This document shows positions 8,869 to 18,151 of a stretch of 64,000 nt of DNA, one piece after another. The stretch is from NCBI GenBank assembly GCA_017936885.1, contig JAGBEO010000002.1:1-64000 (forward strand), given 5' to 3'. Source of the stretch: Lachnospiraceae bacterium (GTDB lineage Bacteria; Bacillota; Clostridia; Lachnospirales; Lachnospiraceae). Under the pieces are notes generated by a model. It did no database searches. It had not been told where the DNA came from and saw only the letters and a list, made by a program, of their open reading frames with translations. The first letter of the stretch is position 1; each line of letters opens with the position of its first letter. The position numbers and the translations under genes are program-made.

Positions 8869-9801
8869 CTATATTCTTTGCAAAAGCCAGCGGTATATAT
8901 CTCCGTAAATATCTTCCCGATCCGCTTCATTGAGAATTTCATGTCTGTCCCCCGGATACAGCTTCATCTGTACATTCTCCATTCCCAGGTCTTTATAAGA
9001 CTGCCAAACACGCTCCACGCTTCTGCCGTAATCCCCGACCGGATCTTCTGCACCTGCAACCAGAAATACCGGCAGATTCTTGGGCATGGCTTTCAGCTTC
9101 TCCTGATCATACAGGTTACGGATCAGCTTAAATAACGTCTGGAAGCCATTCACCGTAAAGACAAATCCGCACAATGGATCTTCAAGATATCTCTGCACAT
9201 TTTCCTCATTGGCAGAAAGCCAGTCAGCATCTGTCTTCGGAGATTCGATTTTCTTATTATAGGAACCGAATGCCGCCCTGTCAATCAGCCTGCTGACATG
9301 CCTGCTGCCGCAAAACACTCTCTGAACCGCCGCAAGCGCTGCCGCTGCCATAACTACTGCCTTGGGCTGCATACCGGTACCCATAATAATAGCACCGTTT
9401 ATGCCGCTGCCATAGCGCAGCAGGTAGTTACGGGTAATAAAAGATCCCATGCTGTGCCCCAATATAATGTAGGGAACTCCTACATACTGTTCCTGTATCA
9501 TCTTCTTTAAGCGGTGTTCGTCCCGCACCAGAACAGTAGCAGCATCCTCCTTGCAGAAATAGCCGTAAGGTTCACCCGCTCTTACAGACTTTCCGTGTCC
9601 TAAATGGTCATCTCCCACTACCAGGATACCTTTCTTCGCAAGATATGCGGCGAACTCATCATATCGTTCAATATGCTCTGCCATACCATGCACAATCTGC
9701 AGGACGCAGACCGGCTTCTCCACTTCCGGGACCCATTTCACAGCATGTATCTTATGCTCTCCGTCTCTGGAATCAAAATAAAATTCTTCTTTCTTTACCA
9801 C
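8869..9801 (-). CDS. Alpha/beta hydrolase, monoacylglycerol lipase / lysophospholipase type
   Basis: A serine hydrolase expected to act on lysophospholipids or monoacylglycerols. The nucleophile elbow GHSMGS, an acid in AGAEDPVGD and a terminal histidine in GDRHEIL complete the catalytic triad, and the N-terminal DHLGHGKS motif is characteristic of this subfamily. I chose the GTG at 9801 because GAGAGGG lies seven bases before it. The in-frame ATG at 9828 has no ribosome binding site. No signal peptide is present, so it is cytosolic. The stop of the gene lies downstream of metG's direction of travel, so it may be read through from metG. Confidence 0.87.
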   Translation of the reverse strand: MVKKEEFYFDSRDGEHKIHAVKWVPEVEKPVCVLQIVHGMAEHIERYDEFAAYLAKKGILVVGDDHLGHGKSVRAGEPYGYFCKEDAATVLVRDEHRLKKMIQEQYVGVPYIILGHSMGSFITRNYLLRYGSGINGAIIMGTGMQPKAVVMAAAALAAVQRVFCGSRHVSRLIDRAAFGSYNKKIESPKTDADWLSANEENVQRYLEDPLCGFVFTVNGFQTLFKLIRNLYDQEKLKAMPKNLPVFLVAGAEDPVGDYGRSVERVWQSYKDLGMENVQMKLYPGDRHEILNEADREDIYGDIYRWLLQRI

Positions 9802-9833
9802 GCAGCAACCCTCTCTTAATTTTATCATATAAG

Positions 9834-11855
9834 TTAGCAGATCTCAGATCCTGCCGGCATAAATTTCTCCGGTGTCATAACTGCCAGATTACCTTCTTCA
9901 TCAGCAGCGCTTAAGATCATACCCTCGGACATCATACCTGCAATCTCTCTTGGCTGTAAGTTTACCAGCACCATCACTCTCTTGCCGACCATTTCCTCAG
10001 CCTTATAATACTGTTTAATGCCGGACAGAATCTGTCTGGTCTGGGAACCGATCTGAATCTTGAATTTTAACAGTTTCTTGGATTTCGGTACTTCCTCACA
10101 CTCTAATACCAGGCCTACCTGGAACTGGCATTTATCGAAATCATCATAAGTAATCATTTCCTTTGCTTCCAGCTCTACTACCTTCTCGTCCATACCGGAT
10201 GTCTCCTCCTCTGTAACACCTGCTGCCGCTTTGCGCTCAGCAAACATGGCTTCTACTTTCTCCATCACCTCATTCAAATCCTGACGTGCAAAAAGAATCT
10301 CCGGTGTCTCCGTCACCTTATTGCCTGACGGGTACAAAGCAGAAGCTTTCGCAGTATCCTGATTCTTTGCACACGCTTCCAAAACAGCAAAATCTACTAA
10401 GGAAGCATTGATTTGGCTTGCTATCTTCTGTGCTGTTTCAGGCATATAAGGCTCTAACAGAGATGCCCCTGTAAGAATGCCGTTTAACAGATTATACAAT
10501 ACTGTAGCAAGTCTGTCTTTCTTCGCCTCATCCTTGGCCAGTGCCCAGGGCATGGTTTCATCAATATATTTATTACAACGTTTGAAGAGCACGAAAATCT
10601 CCGTAATCGCATCTGCCACACGCAGCTCATCCATCTTCTTAGACACTCTTGTATAGGTGTCTGTCAGAACCTTAAACAGATCAGCGTCCACATCCTCTGC
10701 TCCGGCATCCACACCCACTTTCCTGTTCTCAACGACACCGCCGAAATACTTATTGCTCATGGAGATGGTACGATTCACCAGATTGCCCATGGTATTGGCA
10801 AGATCGGAGTTCATACGCTCTACCATCAGATCCCATGTGATCACACCGTCATTCTCAAAAGGCATCTCATGAAGCACAAAATAGCGCACGGCATCCACGC
10901 CGAAGAAATCAATCAAATCATCCGCATAGATTACATTTCCCTTGGACTTACTCATCTTGCCGTCACCCTGCAATAACCACGGATGTCCGAATACCTGCTT
11001 CGGCAGCGGCTCACCTAAAGCCATCAGGAAAATAGGCCAGTAAATCGTATGGAAACGAATAATATCCTTACCGATCAGATGTAAGTCAGCAGGCCACAGC
11101 TTCTGATACTGTTCACTGCTTGCACCCTCTGCGTCATAACCGATACCGGTAATATAGTTTGTCAGTGCGTCCAGCCATACATAGACTACATGCTTATCAT
11201 CAAAATCTACCGGAATGCCCCACTTAAAAGAGGTTCTGGATACACACAGATCCTGCAGTCCCGGCAGAAGGAAATTATTCATCATCTCATTCTTGCGGGA
11301 TACCGGCTGAATGAATTCCGGATGGGTATTGATATGCTCGATTAATCTGTCAGCATATTTACTCATCTTAAAGAAATACGCTTCCTCTTTGGCAGGCTTC
11401 ACCTCTCTGCCGCAGTCCGGACATTTACCGTCCACTAACTGAGACTCTGTCCAGAAGGATTCACAGGGCGTACAATATAAACCTTCATAAGCTCCCTTAT
11501 AAATATCTCCCTGTTCATATAACCTCTTAAAGATTTTCTGTACCTGTTTCTCATGATAATCATCCGTGGTTCGGATAAATTTATCATAAGAAGTATTCAG
11601 CGAATCACAGATTCTTCTGATCTCACCTGCCACACCATCCACGAATTCCTTCGGTGTGATCCCTGCATCCTGTGCCTTCAATTCGATCTTCTGACCGTGT
11701 TCGTCCGTTCCTGTCTGGAAGAAAACATCGTAGCCGTCTTTTCTCTTAAAACGGGCAATACTGTCTGCAAGCACGATCTCGTAACTGTTACCGATATGAG
11801 GGGTACCGGAGGTATAGGCAATTGCTGTAGTAATATAATACTTTCCTTTGTTCAT
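9834..11855 (-). CDS. metG: Methionyl-tRNA synthetase
   Basis: Charges tRNA-Met with methionine. The 673-residue protein has the class I signature in TPHIGNSY, a CP-domain zinc knuckle (CTPCESF ... CPDCGREV), the KMSKS loop and a C-terminal EMAP/Trbp111-type tRNA-binding OB domain (from about MITYDDFDKCQFQVG). The open frame extends 72 codons further upstream, but that part runs back towards the leader. The ATG at 11855 has GGGAG six bases before it and begins with the conserved start of the catalytic domain. A methionine T-box leader precedes it, so expression should rise when tRNA-Met is uncharged. Confidence 0.97.
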   Translation of the reverse strand: MNKGKYYITTAIAYTSGTPHIGNSYEIVLADSIARFKRKDGYDVFFQTGTDEHGQKIELKAQDAGITPKEFVDGVAGEIRRICDSLNTSYDKFIRTTDDYHEKQVQKIFKRLYEQGDIYKGAYEGLYCTPCESFWTESQLVDGKCPDCGREVKPAKEEAYFFKMSKYADRLIEHINTHPEFIQPVSRKNEMMNNFLLPGLQDLCVSRTSFKWGIPVDFDDKHVVYVWLDALTNYITGIGYDAEGASSEQYQKLWPADLHLIGKDIIRFHTIYWPIFLMALGEPLPKQVFGHPWLLQGDGKMSKSKGNVIYADDLIDFFGVDAVRYFVLHEMPFENDGVITWDLMVERMNSDLANTMGNLVNRTISMSNKYFGGVVENRKVGVDAGAEDVDADLFKVLTDTYTRVSKKMDELRVADAITEIFVLFKRCNKYIDETMPWALAKDEAKKDRLATVLYNLLNGILTGASLLEPYMPETAQKIASQINASLVDFAVLEACAKNQDTAKASALYPSGNKVTETPEILFARQDLNEVMEKVEAMFAERKAAAGVTEEETSGMDEKVVELEAKEMITYDDFDKCQFQVGLVLECEEVPKSKKLLKFKIQIGSQTRQILSGIKQYYKAEEMVGKRVMVLVNLQPREIAGMMSEGMILSAADEEGNLAVMTPEKFMPAGSEIC

Positions 11856-11927
11856 GATAAGCTCCCTTCTGTTTTCTGCATTAATTAAAATAAAAACCGC
11901 CTTCTCAAATTCACCATACGCAAATAA

Positions 11928-12217
11928 TGAATACAAGAAGACGGGTATATGCCGTGTTACCACTTCTCTTCGCCGATTCCTCACGAAACCGGCCTCTATG
12001 AGTACTATCATACTCTTCCGCTGTAACAGGCGGAACCTGTTGCGCCCTAACCGTCTCCGGCTCAGGTACACTGCTCAGAAGCCATGTTCCGTATGTTTTC
12101 CCTTCTTCCCTCTCAGCCTCTTCGCCGCGCCGCTGCCCCTGATTCAGACACTGCTCTGTGCACCGCAAGTTGGGAAGTTCTCTGTAAAGCTGCCGCATAC
12201 GTACTCTCTTCGTCACT
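11928..12217 (-). promoter_or_regulatory. T-box leader with Met (AUG) specifier upstream of metG
   Basis: Read on the minus strand, the leader starts with the stem I motif GACGAAGAGAGTA (about 12217-12200). CGTATG just after it pairs with CATACG, and GAAG pairs with CTTC lower down. Between these two strands lies GAACATGG, placing an ATG codon (12083-12085) in the specifier position. The antiterminator/terminator region is AGAAGTGGTAACACGG (11952-11967), in which TGGTAACACGG replaces the more usual TGGTACCRCG. It can instead pair as AGAAG/CTTCT and ACGG/CCCGT. The T-run after it is weak. Specifier identity and downstream gene agree. Confidence 0.85.
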
Positions 12218-12245
12218 GCTTTCACTTCTGTGATCTATTATTGTA

Positions 12246-12274
12246 AGCCTATCATAAAGAAATTGGATTGTCAA
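12246..12274 (-). promoter_or_regulatory. Candidate metG promoter
   Basis: TTGACA (12269-12274) is followed after 17 bases by TAGGCT (12246-12251), about 30 bp upstream of the T-box. The -35 element is perfect and the -10 element is poor. Confidence 0.45.
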
Positions 12275-12315
12275 TTCCCACTCCGATTCCGACAGTGCCG
12301 TCAACAGCCTTCCAA

Positions 12316-13527
12316 TTATCTCGGCACTGCTAAGCCTGCAATCGTAACTTCCACACTGGCTGACTTTATATCTATATCCGCGTTTGCCGCATTTATACAA
12401 CATTTATATACTCCGGGCGCTTCCACCCTAAGCTGTGAACCTATTCCCAGAAGATTATCCTCTCCGTCTGTCCACAGCAGTTCATCTCCTTCCTGCCATG
12501 CAAACTGTCCATACCCTTCTCCAGGCTCCAATTCCGCCTCCAAAAGAATTGCCCTGTCGTAGTAATCCGTATCCCTTCCGCGAATATGGATTGTAGCATA
12601 GACTACATCCGCCAGCCCGCAGACAATATCATGATGCCAGACTGTAGTTCTCTCGGTGGTTTTATGAGTACAAACCCCCGGCGAACTATAGGTACCGCCG
12701 TGATTTCCGCAGGTATAATAGCCGCCATGCCAGGTACCGCCATCAGGATGATTTTCATCGGGATGCCAGGAAAGATCTGTTTTATGGAGTGTCCTGCCGC
12801 ATCTTTTCTCCTCCACTATCACCTCAGAATAATTATGGTAACAGCCATTTGTCCCATTTTGATTTTCTTTTTCTCCTATATGTATGTGCCTGACCGGCAC
12901 AGACACTTCCCGTACCGTATAAATCGGATACAAATGCTCCGGTACAAGCTTCTGCATTCCGTCTTCTATCCCCTGTCGGTAAGCCTTGTCATTATCCGCA
13001 CCGTTGCCAAGCAGAAGCGTTCCGTCTGCCCAGGCTGCCTTACCTTTGGAAATATTATCTGCTGCAGCAGTCTCATAATAGTCAGTCCTTTCCTCCACTT
13101 CTTCTATTCCCATGGCATAATCCGGGTGCAGCACAGGAAGTGTTGCAGGCACTGTCTGAGATTCTGCTACGGCCTTAATGAGAATCTCCCATGTAAGCTT
13201 CTCTTTGTCCATGTCTCCCTGTGTGTTGTCAGGGTTTCTGTCTGTATGAATCCCTTCTTCGTCCTGCCAGAATTTTGTTCCCAATTGTAACAGAATATTT
13301 ACCACCGCACTTTGTTTTTTTGTGATATATCCGTAAATATCCTCTAAATCGGCAGCGTCCCAGACTACCTCTCCATACTCCATTCTGCCCGCACTGTGCA
13401 GTCTGTTGATCGCATCTTCTTTCTCTGCCGCCGCTGCCGGAAGCTTATACTGGCAGCTTGTCACAAGCCCTGTGACTAACAATACAATTGTCCACATCCT
13501 TTGCCGGTAATTATGTTTCTTTTCCAC
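12316..13527 (-). CDS. Secreted protein of unknown function, Cys/His-rich with Ig-like C-terminus
   Basis: Not recognised as a named family. From the preferred GTG start at 13527 (AGGTGG ten bases upstream) it is about 403 residues; ATG starts at 13554 and 13593 are also open. A hydrophobic signal (WTIVLLVTGLVTSC, possibly a lipobox) is followed by a domain homologous to the upstream gene product: WDAADL, LGTKF, ESQTVPA and KGKAAWADGTLLLGNG. Next is a Cys/His-rich stretch (CYHNY, CGRTLHKT, YYTCGNHGG, CTHKTTERT). The last 80 residues look like an Ig-like beta domain (ELEPGEGYGQFAW, VEAPGVYKC). It overlaps the upstream gene by 17 bp, so the pair is coupled. It is probably exported and cell-surface associated. 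Confidence 0.7.
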   Translation of the reverse strand: MEKKHNYRQRMWTIVLLVTGLVTSCQYKLPAAAAEKEDAINRLHSAGRMEYGEVVWDAADLEDIYGYITKKQSAVVNILLQLGTKFWQDEEGIHTDRNPDNTQGDMDKEKLTWEILIKAVAESQTVPATLPVLHPDYAMGIEEVEERTDYYETAAADNISKGKAAWADGTLLLGNGADNDKAYRQGIEDGMQKLVPEHLYPIYTVREVSVPVRHIHIGEKENQNGTNGCYHNYSEVIVEEKRCGRTLHKTDLSWHPDENHPDGGTWHGGYYTCGNHGGTYSSPGVCTHKTTERTTVWHHDIVCGLADVVYATIHIRGRDTDYYDRAILLEAELEPGEGYGQFAWQEGDELLWTDGEDNLLGIGSQLRVEAPGVYKCCINAANADIDIKSASVEVTIAGLAVPR

Positions 13528-14107
13528 GGTAACCGATCCACCTGCCTTCCTCATCATACACCGCTTCATACTCCTTGCAGCCGCTTCCCTCAAGCCATCC
13601 TTTCAAATAACTCTCTATCAGATCATGATTGTTTCCCCGAAGCAGACTTCCGTCCGCCCATGCCGCTCTGCCTAATGTCAGGTTGTCCGAAGAGGCAAGC
13701 ACATACTTCTCCGTATATTCTGCGGGCAGGGTCTGGGACTCTTCCAGCGCCTGCAGTAAAAAATCAAAAGAAATTTCCTGCATCTGCTGTACTGTTTCTA
13801 TGGAAGCGATTGTCCCCTCCGTCTGCGGATTCCTTGTAAATTGCCATTCTTCTTCCTTGATCAGTTTCGTTCCCACGCCGCCAAGCGCTTTGGACAAACC
13901 TGACTTGCCCTCAGCGGCATATTGAAAAAGCACATCCAGATCTCCGGCATCCCATATAATTTCCTGTCCGCCGCTGTCCTGATAACGGATCGATCCTTTA
14001 CTCCGAAACCGCTCCGGCTCATCAGCGGCTGCCGTTGCTGCCCCCGTTGCCAAAATAAGGATACCTGATACTATTGTTATCCATAGTCTCTTTTTTCTCT
14101 TCATCAC
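13511..14107 (-). CDS. Secreted protein of unknown function, paralogue of the downstream gene
   Basis: A 198-residue protein with an N-terminal signal peptide (KRLWITIVSGILILATGAATAAA). The mature part shares several blocks with the next gene: WDAGDL, GVGTKLI, ESQTLPA and LGRAAWADGSLLRGN. The two therefore arose by duplication, and this one lacks the Cys/His-rich and Ig-like parts. No catalytic motif is apparent. The start ATG is preceded by GAAAGGAGATAA, a good ribosome binding site. It sits between a membrane coiled-coil protein gene and its paralogue, all in one direction. The function is unknown. Confidence 0.7.
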   Translation of the reverse strand: MMKRKKRLWITIVSGILILATGAATAAADEPERFRSKGSIRYQDSGGQEIIWDAGDLDVLFQYAAEGKSGLSKALGGVGTKLIKEEEWQFTRNPQTEGTIASIETVQQMQEISFDFLLQALEESQTLPAEYTEKYVLASSDNLTLGRAAWADGSLLRGNNHDLIESYLKGWLEGSGCKEYEAVYDEEGRWIGYRGKET

Positions 14108-14269
14108 AAATTATCTCCTTTCGTCTGTTGTCTGTCTGACGGATTTTTTTGCCTGTTTTATCTTCATCATTTGGCTTTTATCATACATTTTAATCCTCAT
14201 CTCTAAGTCACTTGCCGCAAAATGACGATGCAAATATCAGATTTGCGTTTGCTATCCGGCACATAACAT

Positions 14270-15094
14270 TTACTCCTCGTAAGGCATTAGATATAAGGTA
14301 TTACTGACCGCATCATAATGATATTTCAATGTCTGCGAAGCCAGATTATAAATTCGGTTTTCCACTGTCGCCAACTGACCAAGCAGCACTTCTAACTGAT
14401 TGTTGACTTCCTCAATATTCTGGTTCATGGCAGTCTTCAGACTGTTTTCCAAGGAACTGATTCCGGCCCACAGCTTCTTATCCTCTTGCTTCAAAGCCGC
14501 AATCTGAGTATAAATATCGGCAATATCCGTATGAACCTGTCCCATGTCCTGCTGAAGCTCCCGTATCTGCTGCTGAATCAGCGGAATCTTCTCCTCATCC
14601 AGAATCTGTACAATATCGGACAAATCATACAGCTTGACCTGTGTCTCTTTCAGATTCTGTACAATCGTGCTGACTTCCTGATGCAGTGCGGTAAGCTGTT
14701 CCCGTATGGCAGTATCCTCCTTCTGGTATTGCTCGATTGTCTCCGCCAAACTCTCCTGCACCTGCGTCATTGTCTGTAACAGTTCCTCTACCTTATCTCC
14801 TAAATACTGAATGCTGGTCAAGTACTCCTGTCGGAGCGCTTCCTCTCCGGCATCGTCCGCCATGTACACCTCAGTCTCTTCCTCATAAGTCCCGGTCGTC
14901 TGATTTGGATCGGCTGCCGCTTTCTTTCTCTGCTCTTGTAACGTATAGCCCCACAGAAGCAAAATAAGCAATACAATAATCACAACGGCAACTGCACCGA
15001 TTACCACGATACTGAGCTGATTTTCATGCCGCTGCGGATCATTACGCCTTTCGTCCAGATAATCCGACACTTTTGTCATAAATTCTTTTATCAA
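14270..15094 (-). CDS. Membrane-anchored coiled-coil protein of unknown function
   Basis: A 274-residue protein with a short basic cytosolic N-terminus (MIKEFMTKVSDYLDERRND), one transmembrane helix at about 28-50 (LSIVVIGAVAVVIIVLLILL) and a long extracytoplasmic coiled coil from about residue 85 to 250, rich in Gln, Glu and Leu heptads. The end, YHYDAVSNTLYLMPYEE, looks like a short folded cap. It could act as a spacer or scaffold at the envelope. It is the first gene of a three-gene run with the two secreted paralogues, 160 bp apart. No named family is recognised. Confidence 0.72.
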   Translation of the reverse strand: MIKEFMTKVSDYLDERRNDPQRHENQLSIVVIGAVAVVIIVLLILLLWGYTLQEQRKKAAADPNQTTGTYEEETEVYMADDAGEEALRQEYLTSIQYLGDKVEELLQTMTQVQESLAETIEQYQKEDTAIREQLTALHQEVSTIVQNLKETQVKLYDLSDIVQILDEEKIPLIQQQIRELQQDMGQVHTDIADIYTQIAALKQEDKKLWAGISSLENSLKTAMNQNIEEVNNQLEVLLGQLATVENRIYNLASQTLKYHYDAVSNTLYLMPYEE

Positions 15095-15465
15095 TAAATA
15101 TGCCTCCCTCCAGCCTGCAAACTTCCAAATAATAGTCCATTGAAAATCTTCACGCTATGTCCTTTCTTCTTTTTAAAAATGTCAACTTGTTAATCTCAAC
15201 GTTTGGAAATCAACGGCGATCTGCCATGAAACCGTATCCATGTAATGATGCAATACGGAATAAAGTATACTTTAAAATGAATCCAAAGATTGTATAGATA
15301 CCATATCAAAACAGCTTACTATTTACAATACCGGAATATTGCACAATTTTTTCCATAAAAATAAGTCAGGGTACACCCACATCTTCGATGTACTCTGACT
15401 TTGAAGTTCACAAACGGAATTTCGTATATGCAAATATTTTTCTCAAAAACAGATGAAAATGGGTA
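15095..15465. other. Intergenic region between the surface cassette and map
   Basis: No gene is seen in these 371 bases. They hold the map terminator (15363-15402), a perfect 14-bp palindrome TAAAGTATACTTTA (15261-15274) and AT-rich DNA that must contain the promoter of the coiled-coil gene. Confidence 0.6.
15363..15402 (-). terminator. Rho-independent terminator of map
   Basis: AAGTCAGGGTACA pairs with TGTACTCTGACTT around a TTCG-containing loop. The minus-strand transcript then reads ATTTTTATGG. It lies about 60 bp after the map stop. Confidence 0.75.
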
Positions 15466-16335
15466 CTAATAGGTCAGAATTTCATAACCATCCTCTGTTA
15501 CGGCAAGTGTTACTTCCCACTGTGCGGAAGGTTTTCCGTCATCCGTATAGACAGTCCAGCCGTCATCATCGTCGATATAAATATCTGCCTTACCCATATT
15601 CACCATAGGCTCTATGGTAAATACCATACCCGGCACCATCAGCATCTCAGTACCTTTGCAGGTCACATAGCTGACGAATGGCTCTTCATGGAACTCTAAG
15701 CCCACTCCGTGCCCGCCGATTTCACGGACAACAGAATAACCGTTCGCTTTCGCGTGATCATTGATTGCCTGCGCCATATCCCCAAGGAAATTCCATGGTT
15801 TGACCTGTTCTAAGCCTACGTCAATGCATTCCTTCGCTACCCGTACCAGCCGCTGTTTTTCTTCCGACACATTACCCAGCATAAACATACGGGAAGAATC
15901 CGAGAAATATCCCTTATATATAGTAGAGACATCCACATTTACAATATCTCCGTCCTGCAGCAGTCTCTCTTTGCAGGGAATTCCATGGCATACCACCTCA
16001 TTAATGGAAGTGCAGACGCTCTTCGGGAACCCGTCGTAGCCAAGCGGAGCGGGAATACCGCCCATCTCCCTGGTCATATCGTAGACCAGCCTGTCAATTT
16101 CTTCCGTACTCATGCCGATATGAATCTGCCCGGCAATTTCATCCAGAATGGCTATATTAATCTTACTGCTCTCCCGGATGCCCTCGATCTGCTCCGGCGT
16201 CTTAATGATGTCATGATCCGGTACCATGTGGCCTTTCAGTGCGTAACTTTCTATTTTTTCATCCATTGCCATATGGCATGTCTTATATTTTTTGCCGCTG
16301 CCGCACCAGCAGTGATCATTTCTTCCTAATTTCAT
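15466..16335 (-). CDS. map: Type I methionine aminopeptidase with N-terminal SEC-C zinc motif
   Basis: Removes the initiator methionine from nascent proteins. After an N-terminal SEC-C motif (CWCGSGKKYKTCH, residues 9-21) comes a complete MetAP core. Its metal ligands are visible as D in NVDVSTIY and in YFSDSSR, H in GGHGVGLEFHEEP, E in TIEPM and E in QWEVTLA. Length (289 aa) fits the SEC-C-bearing form seen in many Clostridia; the zinc motif may help ribosome association. The gene is monocistronic, with a strong terminator downstream. The ABC-F gene upstream runs the same way. Confidence 0.95.
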   Translation of the reverse strand: MKLGRNDHCWCGSGKKYKTCHMAMDEKIESYALKGHMVPDHDIIKTPEQIEGIRESSKINIAILDEIAGQIHIGMSTEEIDRLVYDMTREMGGIPAPLGYDGFPKSVCTSINEVVCHGIPCKERLLQDGDIVNVDVSTIYKGYFSDSSRMFMLGNVSEEKQRLVRVAKECIDVGLEQVKPWNFLGDMAQAINDHAKANGYSVVREIGGHGVGLEFHEEPFVSYVTCKGTEMLMVPGMVFTIEPMVNMGKADIYIDDDDGWTVYTDDGKPSAQWEVTLAVTEDGYEILTY

Positions 16336-16396
16336 GTTATTGATTTCCTTCTTGTCTGTTCATTTCTATCTATTAGATCCGTTTAACGGCAAAGAA

Positions 16397-16417
16397 GGCA
16401 GCCGGATATCCGCTGCC
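16397..16417 (-). terminator. Possible terminator after the ABC-F gene
   Basis: GGCAG and CTGCC bracket a GGAT/ATCC stem in the minus transcript, followed by TTCTTTG. The T-run is short. Confidence 0.4.
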
Positions 16418-16504
16418 GATGTCATTCATTTATCTTTATTTTACAGGAACTTGTCCTGAAACACAAGCCGTCACTCACGCAGGCGATAAAGTTTCTCATG
16501 GAAA

Positions 16505-18061
16505 TCAAACCATCTTCGTCGTCCACTGTGTGCAGTCCCACACCTCTGTAGCCAGCCCTTCGTAAAACTCCGGTTCATGGCAGACCATCAGAATACTTCC
16601 CTTATATGCCTGCAAAGCCCGTTTCAGTTCTTCCTTGGCATCCACATCCAGGTGGTTAGTAGGCTCGTCCAGTACCAGAAGATTACTCTCCTTGTTGATC
16701 AACTTACACAGCCGCACCTTCGCCTGCTCGCCGCCGCTTAACACCTTAACCTTGCTCTCGATATGTTTGGTCGTCAGTCCGCATTTCGCCAGCGCGGAAC
16801 GTACCTCATACTGGGTATAACCGGGAAATTCCTGCCAGATTTCCTCAATACATGTGGTATTCACATCCCGGCTCATCTCCTGCTCAAAATAACCTATTTG
16901 CAGATAATCGCCCTGCTCCACCTCACCGGAAAGCGGCGGGATCAGCCCAAGGATACTCTTTAGCAGAGTCGTCTTACCGATGCCGTTAGCCCCCGTTAAT
17001 ACGATCTTTTGGTTACGCTCCATTTCCAGATTCAGCTCCCGTGACAAGGGTTCCTCATAACCGATAATCAACTGTTTCGTCTGGAAAATATAGCGCCCCG
17101 GTGTACGCGCTTCCTTAAAATGAAACTCCGGCTTGGGTTTCTCTGCCGCCAGCTCAATCACATCCATCTTATCCAGCTTCTTCTGTCTGGACATCGCCAT
17201 GTTACGGGTTGCCACGCGGGCTTTATTGCGCGCCACGAAATCTTTCAGCTCCGCAATCTCTTTCTGCTGCTTATTGTAAGCCGCCTCCTGTTGGGCCTTC
17301 TTCATCTCATAGACTTCCCTGAACTTATCATAGTCCCCCACATACCGGGTTAATTCCTGATTATCCATATGATAGATCAGATTGATAACGCTGTTTAAGA
17401 ATGGAATATCATGGGATATGAGAATAAAAGCATTCTCATACTCATTCAAATACCGTTTCAACCACTCAATATGCTCTTTGTCCAGATAGTTAGTCGGCTC
17501 ATCTAAAAGCAGAATATCCGGTTTTTCCAACAGAAGCTTTCCTAACAAAACCTTGGTGCGCTGACCGCCGCTTAGATCCGTTACATCCTTATCCAGTCCC
17601 AAATCCAGCAATCCAAGTGCCCGCGCCACTTCCTCTACTTTGGCATCAATCATATAGAAATCATGCATAGTCAGCAGATCCTGTATGGTTCCCAGTTCTT
17701 CCATGTAAGCATCCAGCTCCGTATCCGTGGCCTCTGCCATCTTATCACAGATTTCATTCATCCGTGTCTCCATCTCGAATAAACGGTCAAAGGCAGACGC
17801 CAGCACTTCTTTAATCGTCATCCCTTTCTGCAATACCGTGTGCTGGTCCAGATAACCGACACATACATTCTTCGCCCATTCCACCTTGCCCTCGTCAGGC
17901 ATCAGTTTTCCTGTGATGATATTCATGAAGGTAGACTTGCCTTCACCGTTCGCACCGATCAGCCCGATATGTTCTCCTTTCAGAAGCCGGAATGACACGT
18001 CGTGAAAAATCGCCCTGTCCCCGAAACCGTGGGATAAATGTTCAACATTCAGTATACTCAT
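16505..18061 (-). CDS. ABC-F family ribosome-associated ATPase
   Basis: A soluble protein (518 aa) with two ABC nucleotide-binding domains and no membrane segments, the hallmark of ABC-F translation factors. Domain 1 has Walker A GANGEGKST, signature LSGGQ and LLLDEPTNYLD. Domain 2 has GANGIGKTT, LSGGEQ and LVLDEPTNHLD. The linker between them is helical and basic (KQQKEIAELKDFVARNKARV), which reaches the ribosome in this family. Such proteins relieve stalled ribosomes or protect them from antibiotics. The closest in style are the YbiT/YdiF housekeeping types, so resistance should not be assumed. It has its own promoter (18123-18151). Confidence 0.9.
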   Translation of the reverse strand: MSILNVEHLSHGFGDRAIFHDVSFRLLKGEHIGLIGANGEGKSTFMNIITGKLMPDEGKVEWAKNVCVGYLDQHTVLQKGMTIKEVLASAFDRLFEMETRMNEICDKMAEATDTELDAYMEELGTIQDLLTMHDFYMIDAKVEEVARALGLLDLGLDKDVTDLSGGQRTKVLLGKLLLEKPDILLLDEPTNYLDKEHIEWLKRYLNEYENAFILISHDIPFLNSVINLIYHMDNQELTRYVGDYDKFREVYEMKKAQQEAAYNKQQKEIAELKDFVARNKARVATRNMAMSRQKKLDKMDVIELAAEKPKPEFHFKEARTPGRYIFQTKQLIIGYEEPLSRELNLEMERNQKIVLTGANGIGKTTLLKSILGLIPPLSGEVEQGDYLQIGYFEQEMSRDVNTTCIEEIWQEFPGYTQYEVRSALAKCGLTTKHIESKVKVLSGGEQAKVRLCKLINKESNLLVLDEPTNHLDVDAKEELKRALQAYKGSILMVCHEPEFYEGLATEVWDCTQWTTKMV

Positions 18062-18122
18062 AACATTTCCTCTTTATATATCTTTTGTATGTCAGTTTCT
18101 TTTGATTTCCCCATTACTTCTC

Positions 18123-18151
18123 AGTATGCAAAATCTGTGACGGAATGTCAA
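18123..18151 (-). promoter_or_regulatory. Promoter of the ABC-F gene
   Basis: On the minus strand TTGACA (18146-18151), a 17-base spacer and CATACT (18123-18128). It gives a leader of about 55 bases. Confidence 0.65.

Noticed and set aside
11911-12403. Two minus-strand frames (104 and 96 codons) upstream of metG
   Set aside because: They overlap the T-box leader and consist of low-complexity or arginine-rich sequence. The conserved RNA explains the region better.
16505-18061. ABC-F protein as an antibiotic resistance factor
   Set aside because: The sequence resembles housekeeping YbiT/YdiF-like members, and the promoter has no visible attenuator of the resistance type.
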